This document shows positions 25,603 to 33,923 of a stretch of DNA of 64,000 nucleotides, piece after piece. The notes under the pieces are model-generated. The model worked only from the letters and a program-made list of their open reading frames with translations, was not told the DNA's origin and ran no database searches. The stretch covers positions 62,001-126,000 of the forward strand of contig NZ_WMEU01000001.1 in assembly GCF_009856295.1 (NCBI RefSeq). Reading direction: 5' to 3'. Source of the DNA: Pontibacillus yanchengensis (GTDB taxonomy: Bacteria; Bacillota; Bacilli; Bacillales; BH030062). How positions within the stretch are numbered: the first letter of the stretch is position 1; every line of letters begins with the position of its first letter. The position numbers were made by a program, and so were the translations under genes.

Positions 25603-27762
25603 ATGGGGACTATTATAGAATCGTATAGCCCAATCCTGATTGCGATTGCTGTACTATTAACGTTGATGACTACATATACATCGTTAGATTTGTTTACATT
25701 ACTTAGAACTTCAGAGAAGAATAACCGCTTTATCTTTCTTGGTGGGATATCTTCTATGGGTATTGGCATATGGGTCATGAATTTTTTAACTATGTTGGCA
25801 ATGGATACATACAGCATAGTGGGGAATCAAATACCATTAACGATTTTATCTATTATTCTTGGTATATCGTTTACTGGTATTGCTTTTTATGTTGTAACCA
25901 CCCAGTCTTTTGGATTTGTTAAGCTATTGTTAGGTAGTTTTTTTATGATGTTAGCTGTTTTTGCTACACATGTAACTGGAATGTACACACTTAGCTTTGG
26001 AATACAATATGAATTGATCGTGCTTGTTCCGTCATTACTACTAATTTACGGATCATTTTTATTCTCGTTTTGGGTTTTATTTTCTTATAGAAACATTATT
26101 CATACGAGGAATGCATGGTTAAAACCACTTAGTGCTATTATTATTACAGCTGCTATTGTAGAAGGCTATTTTCTATTAACTAAAGCCACTCAATCCTATA
26201 ATTCCACGTCATTTAATGCCAACTCGAGTCAATCACAGGAACAATTCGTCATTTATCTAGTATTATTTATTACTATATTGATTACGGCCGGGTTATTGTG
26301 GTCAAGTACGTTGATTAGTAACCGATTAGAAACCAGTGATACGTATTTAAACGATATAAAATTTGCGCTAGATGAATCCTCCATTGTTGCGATTACAGAT
26401 GCAAAGGGGATTATTACGTATGTGAATGATAAATTTGTTGAGATTTCTAAGTACTCAAGAGATGAGTTAATTGGCCAGGACCATAGCCTGTTGAATTCTG
26501 GATACCATTCAAAGGAGTTCTTCAAGGATTTATGGCGAACGATAGGTACTGGGAACGTTTGGAAAAATGAAGTAAAAAATATAGACAAAGAAGGATCTTA
26601 CTATTGGGTTGATACAACCATTGTTCCTTTTTTAAATAAGAAGGGAAAACCTTACCAATACATTGCTATTCGGAATGATATAACAAAACGCAAAGAAGCT
26701 GAATCACAAGTGTTAGATGCGATGAAAGATATTCAAGATATCAAGTTTGCTTTAGATGAATCCTCCATTGTTGCGATTACAGATGCCAAAGGGACTATTA
26801 TGAATGTGAATGAAAATTTCGTGCAAATCTCTAAATACAGTAGGGAAGAATTAATAGGAGAAGATCACCGAATCTTAAACTCTGGTTATCATACTAAAGA
26901 ATTCTTTAAGAATTTATGGCGAACGATAGGTCAAGGTCATGTATGGAAGGGTGAAATTCGGAATCGTGCAAAGGATGATACCTATTATTGGGTAGACACA
27001 ACCATCGTGCCTTTCTTGAAAGAAAACGGAAAGCCATATCAATACTTAGCAATTCGAAGTGATATTACAGAACGGAAGAAAACAGAAGAAGTACTTCATC
27101 GACAAGATAAACTAGCTGCAGTGGGTCAATTAGCAGCTGGTGTAGCTCATGAAATACGAAACCCTCTAACTTCAATGAGAGGCTATGCTGAATTTTTACA
27201 ATTGGATGAAACGGATGATGAAAGACAAGAATACTTATCCATTATTGTGGAAGAAATTGAGCGTGTTAATGCAATTGTAGAAGAGTTTATGTTACTTTCT
27301 AAACCTAAAGAAATAGAGCTTGGAAAGAAAAATATCATCCCCATCATAAGGAATGTTATTTCCTTATTGGAATTTCATGCAAAAAAACATAAAGTTCAAC
27401 TAAGCTTTGAGAATAAGATGGATGTTATGGAAGTTAATTGTGATGAAGATCGGGTCAAGCAAGTATTTCTGAATCTCATAAAGAATAGCATTGAAGCTTC
27501 ACCAAAAGGAGGAACTGTATCTGTTTCCATTCAACTAGAAAATAAAGATATAACCATGAAGGTCAAGGATACAGGGGTCGGAATTCCGCCTGATCAACTC
27601 AAAAAAATCGGTGAACCATTCTATACCACAAAAAAGAATGGGAATGGTCTAGGATTAATGGTTAGTTTTAAAATAATAGAAGATCATGGAGGGAAGATTA
27701 CAGTAGAAAGTGAAGTTCAACAAGGAACAACTTTTACTGTTCAGTTACCTTTAGAGTCTTAG
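25603..27762 (+). CDS. Membrane sensor histidine kinase, MHYT-like/PAS/PAS/HisKA/HATPase
   Basis: A 719-residue kinase. About six membrane helices (1-235) resemble a MHYT sensor, though the motifs are degraded (VMNFLTM, ATHVTGM). Two PAS-PAC domains follow, about 245-365 and 375-495; both begin with the same words, IKFALDESSIVAITDAKG, and are a recent duplication. The HisKA domain has phosphoacceptor H516 in AHEIRNPLTSMRGY. The HATPase domain has NLIKNSIEASP, DTGVGIP and NGNGLGL. The HisKA/HATPase part resembles sporulation kinases KinA/KinE of the Spo0A phosphorelay. No response regulator gene is adjacent, which supports an orphan phosphorelay kinase. The ATG follows AAGGGGGAGTAAATAGA. Confidence 0.9.
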   Translation: MGTIIESYSPILIAIAVLLTLMTTYTSLDLFTLLRTSEKNNRFIFLGGISSMGIGIWVMNFLTMLAMDTYSIVGNQIPLTILSIILGISFTGIAFYVVTTQSFGFVKLLLGSFFMMLAVFATHVTGMYTLSFGIQYELIVLVPSLLLIYGSFLFSFWVLFSYRNIIHTRNAWLKPLSAIIITAAIVEGYFLLTKATQSYNSTSFNANSSQSQEQFVIYLVLFITILITAGLLWSSTLISNRLETSDTYLNDIKFALDESSIVAITDAKGIITYVNDKFVEISKYSRDELIGQDHSLLNSGYHSKEFFKDLWRTIGTGNVWKNEVKNIDKEGSYYWVDTTIVPFLNKKGKPYQYIAIRNDITKRKEAESQVLDAMKDIQDIKFALDESSIVAITDAKGTIMNVNENFVQISKYSREELIGEDHRILNSGYHTKEFFKNLWRTIGQGHVWKGEIRNRAKDDTYYWVDTTIVPFLKENGKPYQYLAIRSDITERKKTEEVLHRQDKLAAVGQLAAGVAHEIRNPLTSMRGYAEFLQLDETDDERQEYLSIIVEEIERVNAIVEEFMLLSKPKEIELGKKNIIPIIRNVISLLEFHAKKHKVQLSFENKMDVMEVNCDEDRVKQVFLNLIKNSIEASPKGGTVSVSIQLENKDITMKVKDTGVGIPPDQLKKIGEPFYTTKKNGNGLGLMVSFKIIEDHGGKITVESEVQQGTTFTVQLPLES

Positions 27763-27773
27763 TATTTCTTATG

Positions 27774-27805
27774 ATGCCACATTATTGCGATAATGTGGCA
27801 TTTTA
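27774..27805 (+). terminator. Terminator of the histidine kinase gene
   Basis: Perfect 12-base-pair stem ATGCCACATTAT / ATAATGTGGCAT, loop TGCG, then TTTTAATTT. Confidence 0.85.
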
Positions 27806-27936
27806 ATTTGAATTTGAGCATTAATTGTACTTTGCAAAACTATGTATTATTGCTAATTACAATGGTATAGTGGTCTAAGAATCAATAATCAAGTAATTTT
27901 GAAACTCGTTGTTTCACATAAAAAAGAGGTGATGCT

Positions 27937-28212
27937 ATGAATTCTACAAAAGTAGATAAGCGATTCACAATAGCTAATAAAGAGGCATTAATTGGTGTTG
28001 GACTTGCTATACTTAATTTTATTTGGTGGTTTGGTTTCGCTTATGGATTGGGTCATAAGGACCCAAAGGATTACACTTACATATTAGGGTTTCCTGCGTG
28101 GTTTTTTTATAGTTGTATTATAGGATTTTTATTAATGGCAAGCTTAGTCATTATTATTGTGAAAGTCTTTTTCACAGATGTTTCCCTAGAAGATGAAGGT
28201 GATATGAATTGA
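27937..28212 (+). CDS. YhdT-family (DUF997) small membrane protein
   Basis: A 91-residue protein with two membrane helices (about 18-38 and 52-78). WWFGFAYGLG and YILGFPAWFFYSC are the family words of YhdT/DUF997, which is regularly encoded directly before a PanF-like sodium symporter and is probably its small subunit. The ATG follows AAAAAAGAGGTGATGCT. Its stop codon overlaps the start of the symporter gene by four bases, so the two are translationally coupled. Confidence 0.88.
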   Translation: MNSTKVDKRFTIANKEALIGVGLAILNFIWWFGFAYGLGHKDPKDYTYILGFPAWFFYSCIIGFLLMASLVIIIVKVFFTDVSLEDEGDMN

Positions 28213-29645
28213 ATAGTTCCGTATTAATTTCGTTAGTTGCATTTCTTCTTATTATATTTATTATTGGTTTTTGGTCTAGCCGTCACGTTCAATCTTCCGA
28301 ATCCTTTTTGCAAGAATACTTTCTAGGAAATCGACAGTTAGGTGGATTTATCCTTGCAATGACGATGACCGCTACCTATGGAAGTGCAAGTAGTTTTATA
28401 GGAGGTCCAGGATTAGCATATAGCCAAGGACTTGGTTGGGTATTATTAGCTATGAGCCAGGTTGTCACAGGTTATTTTGTTTTAATGGTGCTAGGAAAAC
28501 GGTTTGCTATTTTGGCGAGACGATATAAAGCTGTTACGCTCATCGATTTTCTGAAAGCCAGGTATGAGAGTAAATGGGTGGTATTATTATCTGCATTTAG
28601 TATCGTTCTCTTTTTATTTTCAGCAATGGCTGCTCAATGGGTAGGTGGTGCCCGGTTAATTGAGTCAGTAACGGGCTTATCTTATACGGCTGCTTTATTC
28701 ATCTTTGGAATTTCAGTACTTGTCTATGTAGTTATTGGTGGTTTTAGAGCTGTAGCTCTCACGGATACAGTTCAAGGTGTGGTCATGTTTTTTGGTACGA
28801 TTATTTTATTAATTGCTACGATTTTTGCTGGTGGGGGAGTGTCGAACCTCATGTCAGATTTAGTGGCTGAAAACCCAAATTTAGTAACCCCTTATGGAGC
28901 TAATGCGGATTTATCACCAGGATATGTATCTTCCTTTTGGATATTAGTAGGTGTAGGTGTTGTAGGTCTACCCCAAGTAACAGTCCGTGCCATGTCATAT
29001 AAAAGTTCCAAAGCGATGCATAGAGCTATTATAATAGGAACGATTGTTGTAGGGGTTATAATGTTAAATATGCATTTAATTGGAGTCTTTGCTAAACCAA
29101 TCTTGCCTGGCATTGAGAACAAAGACACAGTAATGCCGCTTATAGCTCAAGAGGTATTACCTCCGTGGTTGGCTGGGATTGTATTAGCTGCACCTATGGC
29201 AGCTATTATGTCCACTGTCGATTCATTATTACTCTTGGTCAGCTCGGCATTAGTAAAAGATGTATATATCAATTACATTAATCCGAGTGCTCCAAATGAG
29301 AAAGTAAAAAAACTGAGTTTCATAATGACATCAGCATTAGGGATCTTAGTATTTTTATTAGCGCTACAACCTCCGCAGTTATTAATTTGGTTAAATTTAT
29401 ATGCTTTTGGTGGATTGGAAGCTGCGTTTATATGGCCAGTCGTATTAGGGTTATATTGGTCGCGAGGAAATAAGTATGGTGCTATTGCTTCCATGTTAAC
29501 TGGAATAAGTACTTATGTTATCGTTGATTCATTTTTTAGCGAGGCTATACAGATACACCCTGTAGTAATCCCTGTTGGATTATCACTTCTCAGTTATGTC
29601 ATTGTAAGCATGATTACCACTCAGAAAAATGACCAATTAATCTGA
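28209..29645 (+). CDS. Sodium:solute symporter, pantothenate symporter (PanF)-like
   Basis: A 478-residue integral membrane protein with about 13 hydrophobic helices, of the SSS family. FLGNRQLGGFILAMTMTATY is the usual N-terminal signature, and MAAIMSTVDSLLLLVSSALVKD carries the conserved sodium-site serines. The YhdT partner directly upstream argues for a PanF-like pantothenate transporter, but proline or other carboxylate specificity cannot be excluded. The start is a TTG at 28209 overlapping the upstream stop (ATTGA); GAAGGTGAT lies in front. No clear terminator follows before the LysM gene. Confidence 0.9.
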   Translation: MNSSVLISLVAFLLIIFIIGFWSSRHVQSSESFLQEYFLGNRQLGGFILAMTMTATYGSASSFIGGPGLAYSQGLGWVLLAMSQVVTGYFVLMVLGKRFAILARRYKAVTLIDFLKARYESKWVVLLSAFSIVLFLFSAMAAQWVGGARLIESVTGLSYTAALFIFGISVLVYVVIGGFRAVALTDTVQGVVMFFGTIILLIATIFAGGGVSNLMSDLVAENPNLVTPYGANADLSPGYVSSFWILVGVGVVGLPQVTVRAMSYKSSKAMHRAIIIGTIVVGVIMLNMHLIGVFAKPILPGIENKDTVMPLIAQEVLPPWLAGIVLAAPMAAIMSTVDSLLLLVSSALVKDVYINYINPSAPNEKVKKLSFIMTSALGILVFLLALQPPQLLIWLNLYAFGGLEAAFIWPVVLGLYWSRGNKYGAIASMLTGISTYVIVDSFFSEAIQIHPVVIPVGLSLLSYVIVSMITTQKNDQLI

Positions 29646-29700
29646 TTTAATAGTAAAAATGGTAAGTGCAATTTTCTTAAAGCTACCATTGTAATCACTT

Positions 29701-29748
29701 TGTTACGTTGTTGTTATACAAGAAATAATATTGTTACCTCCCTGTTCT
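29701..29748 (+). promoter_or_regulatory. WalR-type binding sites before the wall-protein gene
   Basis: TGTTAC-GTTGT-TGTTAT (29701-29717) fits the WalR consensus TGTWAH-N5-TGTWAH exactly. A second unit TGTTAC-CTCCC-TGTTCT (29732-29748) has one mismatch. WalRK controls autolysin genes such as yocH in Bacillus, and the next gene encodes a YocH-like protein. Confidence 0.7.
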
Positions 29749-29818
29749 TTCATCTCTAGTAAACTCTGATATAGTAGGTTATAGAATATTTCGAACAAAA
29801 AAGCAGGGGGTATTCCTA

Positions 29819-30577
29819 ATGAAGAAGACAATCATGACATTAGCTGCTGTTGCAGGCGTTTCAGGTGTGTTCGCTAGTACAGCTTATGCAGAAGAGGTAG
29901 AAGTGAAACGTGGTGATACATTATGGGGGATTTCTCAAACATACAACGTTAGTGTGAATAACTTAAAAGAGTGGAATAATCTTTCTTCAACCATTATTTA
30001 TCCAGGTTCTCAGTTAGAAGTGTCAGCTCCTGGTCAAACAACAGAAAAAGTTAATCGAGTAGATTCGAATGATGATTCTACAAACACGAACACTTCACAT
30101 ACAGTAAAATCAGGAGATTCACTTTGGGCAATTGGTAACCAATATGGCGTTTCTGTATCTCAACTGAAATCCTGGAACAATCTTTCCACGAATACGATTT
30201 ATGTGGGACAGAAGCTAGTACTTTCTGCTTCTAAACAAGTACAATCAAATGAATCAAATGTACAATCAAAAGAAACGAGCAATGTAGCAAAAACTCTTCA
30301 AGTAAAAGCAACAGCTTATACTGCAAATTGCGCTGGCTGCTCTGGAATCACCTCAACAGGAATAAACTTAAAAGCTAATCCCAATAAAAAGGTAATTTCA
30401 GTAGATCCAAATGTGATTCCTTTAGGTTCAAAGGTACACGTTGAAGGTTATGGATATGCTGTTGCAGGTGATGTCGGTGGCGGCATTAATGGAAATGAGA
30501 TTGATGTCTTTATCCCTAGTAGAAGTGAAGCACTTCAATGGGGAAGGAAAACTGTTACAGTTAAAGTTTTAAAGTAA
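29819..30577 (+). CDS. Secreted LysM-LysM-3D cell-wall protein (YocH-like)
   Basis: A 252-residue exported protein. The signal peptide MKKTIMTLAAVAGVSGVF ends at ASTAYA-EE (cleavage near residue 24). Two LysM peptidoglycan-binding domains follow (about 26-68, VKRGDTLWGISQTYNVSV, and 92-135, VKSGDSLWAIGNQYGVSV). A C-terminal 3D domain contains the Asp motifs SVDPNVIPLGS and AGDVGG, the fold of lytic transglycosylase-like proteins. It likely trims peptidoglycan during growth. The ATG follows AGCAGGGGGTATTCCTA. The WalR-type sites upstream fit regulation by the essential WalRK system. Confidence 0.92.
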   Translation: MKKTIMTLAAVAGVSGVFASTAYAEEVEVKRGDTLWGISQTYNVSVNNLKEWNNLSSTIIYPGSQLEVSAPGQTTEKVNRVDSNDDSTNTNTSHTVKSGDSLWAIGNQYGVSVSQLKSWNNLSTNTIYVGQKLVLSASKQVQSNESNVQSKETSNVAKTLQVKATAYTANCAGCSGITSTGINLKANPNKKVISVDPNVIPLGSKVHVEGYGYAVAGDVGGGINGNEIDVFIPSRSEALQWGRKTVTVKVLK

Positions 30578-30613
30578 TAAGTCTTTAGAACAATTCTAGA
30601 ATACTTACCCTTT

Positions 30614-30650
30614 ATCCTAGTTCATCAGTTCCGATGAACTAGGATTTTTA
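30614..30650 (+). terminator. Terminator of the LysM-3D gene
   Basis: Perfect 13-base-pair stem ATCCTAGTTCATC / GATGAACTAGGAT then TTTTTAG. Confidence 0.9.
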
Positions 30651-30730
30651 GTGTTTCTTTATTGTATAAACTATTCCTTTTTCTGAAATATTAAAACGTG
30701 AATTTCATTTAAAAAGGAGAGATATTCTAA

Positions 30731-30922
30731 ATGACTAGAGGACAGAGTAAAAAGAATAAAGCGAAAGATGATGCAAAACTATCACAAACTCCTGAGAAGG
30801 ACATTATACGTGATGGAAGAGATGTAGAATACAAAGAAGAGTTTGCGGATGAGAACGATATAGAAGCCAAAGAAAGAGCAGAAGAGGCAGACCATAGAGC
30901 TAAGCAAAAAAGAGAAGACTAA
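30731..30922 (+). CDS. YfhD-family small charged protein
   Basis: A 63-residue, highly charged protein lacking hydrophobic segments. The order TPEKDIIRDGRDVEYKEEFA followed by an acidic/basic alanine-rich helix (EAKERAEEADHRAKQK) matches the YfhD family of Bacillus, small proteins of unknown function often linked with sporulation. The ATG follows AAAAAGGAGAGATATTCTAA. A paralogue-like gene lies at 33057. Monocistronic. Confidence 0.75.
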   Translation: MTRGQSKKNKAKDDAKLSQTPEKDIIRDGRDVEYKEEFADENDIEAKERAEEADHRAKQKRED

Positions 30923-30928
30923 ATAGAA

Positions 30929-30958
30929 ATGGAGGATGAGATTAATCTCATCCTCCAT
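30929..30958. terminator. Bidirectional terminator
   Basis: Stem ATGGAGGATGAGAT / TCTCATCCTCCAT with a TAA loop. It separates the convergent yfhD-like and DUF779 genes. Confidence 0.75.
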
Positions 30959-30976
30959 ACTTATTTGGACAGTCCC

Positions 30977-31309
30977 TTATTTTTTAGGTAAAACTTTTGA
31001 GCGAGTTAAAAACCTAACTCCTTCGGGCCCTTCAAGTGAAAACATCCCACCTCGGCCTTCTACTACATCAATGATGAGTTGAGTATGTTTCCAGTAATCA
31101 TATTGTTTTTTATTAATATAAAAAGGACATCCACCTATTTCGCCTAATTGGAGATCTGCATTTCCTAACATAAATTCTCCTTCATTAAAGCACATAGGAG
31201 AACTACCATCACAGCAACCACCAGATTGATGAAACATAAGGGGACCATGTTTAGTTCTTAATTTTTCAATAAGCTCCAAAGCTTCTGGCGTAGCGGTGAC
31301 CTTTTCCAT
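30977..31309 (-). CDS. DUF779 protein, aldehyde dehydrogenase partner
   Basis: A 110-residue protein of the DUF779 family. It has a cysteine cluster in SGGCCDGSSPMCFNEGEF (about 29-46) and a further Cys in IGGCPFYI, plausible metal ligands. The family is typically encoded next to acetaldehyde/aldehyde dehydrogenases of the AcoD/ExaC type, as here, with one base between the dehydrogenase stop and this ATG. It may mature or regulate the dehydrogenase; no activity is proven. The ribosome binding site is weak (TTAGGG), so expression probably depends on translational coupling. Confidence 0.88.
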   Translation of the reverse strand: MEKVTATPEALELIEKLRTKHGPLMFHQSGGCCDGSSPMCFNEGEFMLGNADLQLGEIGGCPFYINKKQYDYWKHTQLIIDVVEGRGGMFSLEGPEGVRFLTRSKVLPKK

Positions 31310-31310
31310 A

Positions 31311-32831
31311 TTAATAAAACCCTAACTTTTGTGGACTATAGCTAACAAGCAGATTTTTGGTTTGTTGATAATGATCTAGCATCATTTTATGATTCTCTCT
31401 TCCAATTCCAGACATTTTATAGCCTCCAAAAGCTGCATGGGCAGGATAGGCATGGTAACAGTTTGTCCATACACGGCCAGCTTCAATATTACGGCCAAAA
31501 CGATAAGCAGTATTAATATTACGTGTCCACACGCCAGCACCTAATCCATATAGAGTATCATTGGCAATCTCTAATGCTTCCTCATCTGTCTTAAATGTAG
31601 TTACAGAAACGACAGGGCCAAATATTTCTTCTTGGAATACACGCATATCGTTGCTTCCTTTAAAGATAGTTGGGTTTACATAATAACCTCCACTTAAATC
31701 TCCAGCTAGCTGGGTCTGGTCTCCGCCTATAAGGCATTCTGCACCTTCTTCTTTTCCGATTTCCAGATAAGAAAGGATTTTTTCTAACTGTTCACTTGAT
31801 GCTTGGGCACCTATCATTGTTTCGGTATCTAATGGATTACCTTGTTTGATTTCTTTAACTCTTTCTAAAGCACGCTCCATGAATTTATCATAAATGGACT
31901 CATGGATTAATGCACGGGAAGGACATGTACAAACTTCACCCTGGTTAAGAGCAAACATGATAAACCCTTCTATCGCTTTATCAAAAAATTCGTCATCTTC
32001 ATCAGCAACATCACTAAAGAAGATGTTAGGAGATTTACCTCCAAGCTCAAGTGTTACAGGTATGATATTCTGAGATGCGTATTGCATAATTAGACGTCCA
32101 GTTGTTGTTTCGCCGGTGAATGCTACCTTAGCTATTCTGTCATTTGATGCAAGAGGTTTACCTGCTTCAACGCCAAGGCCATTCACAATATTGATCACAC
32201 CTGGAGGAAGTAGGTCTTCAATTAACTCCATTACAACCATTATAGATGCAGGAGTTTGTTCTGCAGGTTTTAATACAACGCAATTCCCGGCAGCCAGAGC
32301 GGGAGCTAGTTTCCATGTCGCCATTAGAATAGGGAAGTTCCAAGGAATAATTTGTCCTACTACACCTAGAGGTTCCTTAAAATGATAGGCTACAGTATCT
32401 CCATCTACTTCTCCAATAGAACCTTCTTCTGCTCGAATACATCCTGCAAAATAACGGAAATGGTCAACAGCTAGAGGTAGGTCAGCCATTAGAGTTTCAC
32501 GAACAGCTTTTCCATTGTCCCACGTTTCAGCTACTGCAAGTTTTTCTAGATTTTCTTCGATTCTATCGGCGATTTTATTAAGAATGACAGCACGTTCAGC
32601 TTGGGATGTTGCTCCCCAGCTATCCTTGGCTTGATAACCAGCATCAATTGCTAAATCAACATCCTTTTCAGTGGATCGAGCGACTTCACAAAATACTTGC
32701 CCATTTATTGGGCTAACATTCTCGAAATATTCGCCATTAACTGGTGCTACCCATTCACCACCAATGTAGTTATCGTACTTTTTTTTGAAAGTAACTAAAG
32801 AATCTTTTTCACCTGGATTTGCGTAGATCAT
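31311..32831 (-). CDS. NAD-dependent aldehyde dehydrogenase (AcoD/ExaC type)
   Basis: A 506-residue enzyme of the aldehyde dehydrogenase superfamily that oxidises acetaldehyde or similar aldehydes to acids. Visible are the NAD-pocket segment [20 protein letters not shown], the catalytic Glu in [10 protein letters not shown], the catalytic Cys in [17 protein letters not shown] and the C-terminal [15 protein letters not shown]. The pair of Cys at the active site and the DUF779 partner are typical of the AcoD group. The ATG at 32831 follows AAGGAGGATTATAC. A near-perfect cre box 55 bases upstream suggests carbon catabolite repression. Confidence 0.95.
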   Translation of the reverse strand: MIYANPGEKDSLVTFKKKYDNYIGGEWVAPVNGEYFENVSPINGQVFCEVARSTEKDVDLAIDAGYQAKDSWGATSQAERAVILNKIADRIEENLEKLAVAETWDNGKAVRETLMADLPLAVDHFRYFAGCIRAEEGSIGEVDGDTVAYHFKEPLGVVGQIIPWNFPILMATWKLAPALAAGNCVVLKPAEQTPASIMVVMELIEDLLPPGVINIVNGLGVEAGKPLASNDRIAKVAFTGETTTGRLIMQYASQNIIPVTLELGGKSPNIFFSDVADEDDEFFDKAIEGFIMFALNQGEVCTCPSRALIHESIYDKFMERALERVKEIKQGNPLDTETMIGAQASSEQLEKILSYLEIGKEEGAECLIGGDQTQLAGDLSGGYYVNPTIFKGSNDMRVFQEEIFGPVVSVTTFKTDEEALEIANDTLYGLGAGVWTRNINTAYRFGRNIEAGRVWTNCYHAYPAHAAFGGYKMSGIGRENHKMMLDHYQQTKNLLVSYSPQKLGFY

Positions 32832-32885
32832 GTATAATCCTCCTTATGTAATAAAAAGATTTTTTAATCCCTTAACAACAATTTT

Positions 32886-32899
32886 TGAAAACGCTTTCT
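32886..32899 (-). promoter_or_regulatory. cre-like CcpA site
   Basis: TGAAAACGCTTTCT fits TGWAANCGNTNWCA at every fixed position except the last. It sits in the leader/promoter region of the aldehyde dehydrogenase operon. Confidence 0.65.
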
Positions 32900-33056
32900 T
32901 TTTTGTTCAAAAAAAGAGAAGAGATATTAACTTCAATTCTAAATTTTCTGAACCATTCATTCAAGTAATAAGACTTTTCTTTTTGTGTATAAGGAACATT
33001 ATATTGGACAGATTATAAGGGTAAGACAATACTTAATCATTAAAGGAGTTAATTAC

Positions 33057-33200
33057 ATGCCTAAACGTAATCAAGAAAACAACAACAAACCAGAAAAGCA
33101 AAAACGCGACGTTGAATTCAGTGAGGAAATGGGCGCTCGTAAAGATTTTGAAGAGCAAGAGCGTAACGCTGAAGCGAAAGCGCAAAATAAGAAAAAATAA
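33057..33200 (+). CDS. Small charged protein, YfhD-like
   Basis: A 47-residue hydrophilic protein (starts MPKRNQENNNKPEKQKRDVE, ends KAQNKKK). Its middle, DVEFSEEMGARKDFEEQERN, resembles the core of YfhD-family proteins and of the gene at 30731. The ATG at 33057 follows AAAGGAGTTAATTAC; the frame open further upstream is not needed. Function unknown; small acid/basic proteins of this kind are often made in sporulation. Confidence 0.65.
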   Translation: MPKRNQENNNKPEKQKRDVEFSEEMGARKDFEEQERNAEAKAQNKKK

Positions 33201-33230
33201 AAAGGCCTCGTGCCTTTTTATTTTTTTTTT
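33198..33230 (+). terminator. Terminator after the small charged gene
   Basis: AAAAAGGC-CTCGT-GCCTTTTT followed by a long T-run. Confidence 0.8.
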
Positions 33231-33342
33231 GACTTCTAAATGTTTTACACTAATCGGAGTTATCCTAATTATAGATAAATGAATTGAGTGTGTTTGTTTA
33301 TTCCTTTATAGTGGAAGTGAACAAGGAAAAGGAGGGAAGATT

Positions 33343-33870
33343 TTGCGTTTACAAAATAAGAAAGTGATTCAACTCGTAAGTGACGACTTTGAAGATTTAG
33401 AATTATGGTACCCGGTCATGCGACTTCGTGAAGAAGGAGCTACAGTTGATATAGTAGGGGAAAAAGTAGATGAAGAATACGTAGGCAAGTATGGCGTGCC
33501 AGTTGTATCGAATAAAACGTTTGATGAAATTGATCCAAACGAATATGATGCGATACTTGTTCCAGGCGGTTGGTCTCCAGACAAATTAAGAAGGTATGAA
33601 TCTATCTTAAGCATGGTGCGAACAATGGATGATCAGAAAAAAGCAATCGGTCAAGTTTGTCATGCTGGGTGGGTATTAATTTCCGCAGACATTTTAAATG
33701 GAAAGAAAGTAACAAGCACTCCTGGAATAAAAGATGACATGATTAATGCCGGGTCTACATGGGTACATGAACCTGTTGTAGTTGATGGACACTTGGTGTC
33801 AAGCCGTCGCCCACCAGATCTTCCTGACTATATGAGAGAATTTATTTCTGTATTAGAAAAACAGTCATAA
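33343..33870 (+). CDS. DJ-1/PfpI family protein
   Basis: A 175-residue class I glutamine amidotransferase-like protein of the DJ-1/PfpI/YfkM (general stress protein 18) group. The nucleophile elbow is GQVCHAGW (Cys 106), with the conserved Glu in FEDLELWYP near residue 17-20. Family members act as deglycases, glyoxalases or stress chaperones. The start is a TTG at 33343 after AAAAGGAGGGAAGAT; no better ATG exists before the first conserved strand. Monocistronic, with a strong two-way terminator behind it. Confidence 0.9.
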   Translation: MRLQNKKVIQLVSDDFEDLELWYPVMRLREEGATVDIVGEKVDEEYVGKYGVPVVSNKTFDEIDPNEYDAILVPGGWSPDKLRRYESILSMVRTMDDQKKAIGQVCHAGWVLISADILNGKKVTSTPGIKDDMINAGSTWVHEPVVVDGHLVSSRRPPDLPDYMREFISVLEKQS

Positions 33871-33888
33871 TAATATAACATGAATGAT

Positions 33889-33923
33889 AGAGGAGACTGC
33901 ACAAGAAAGGCGCAGTCTCCTCT
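33889..33923. terminator. Bidirectional terminator
   Basis: Perfect 12-base-pair stem AGAGGAGACTGC / GCAGTCTCCTCT between the convergent DJ-1 and nos genes. Confidence 0.8.

Noticed and set aside
31673-31683. A third near-copy of the XerD arm (TTATGTAAACC on the minus strand)
   Set aside because: It lies inside the aldehyde dehydrogenase gene, encoding conserved residues (YYVNP), has one mismatch and lacks the extended 23-base context.
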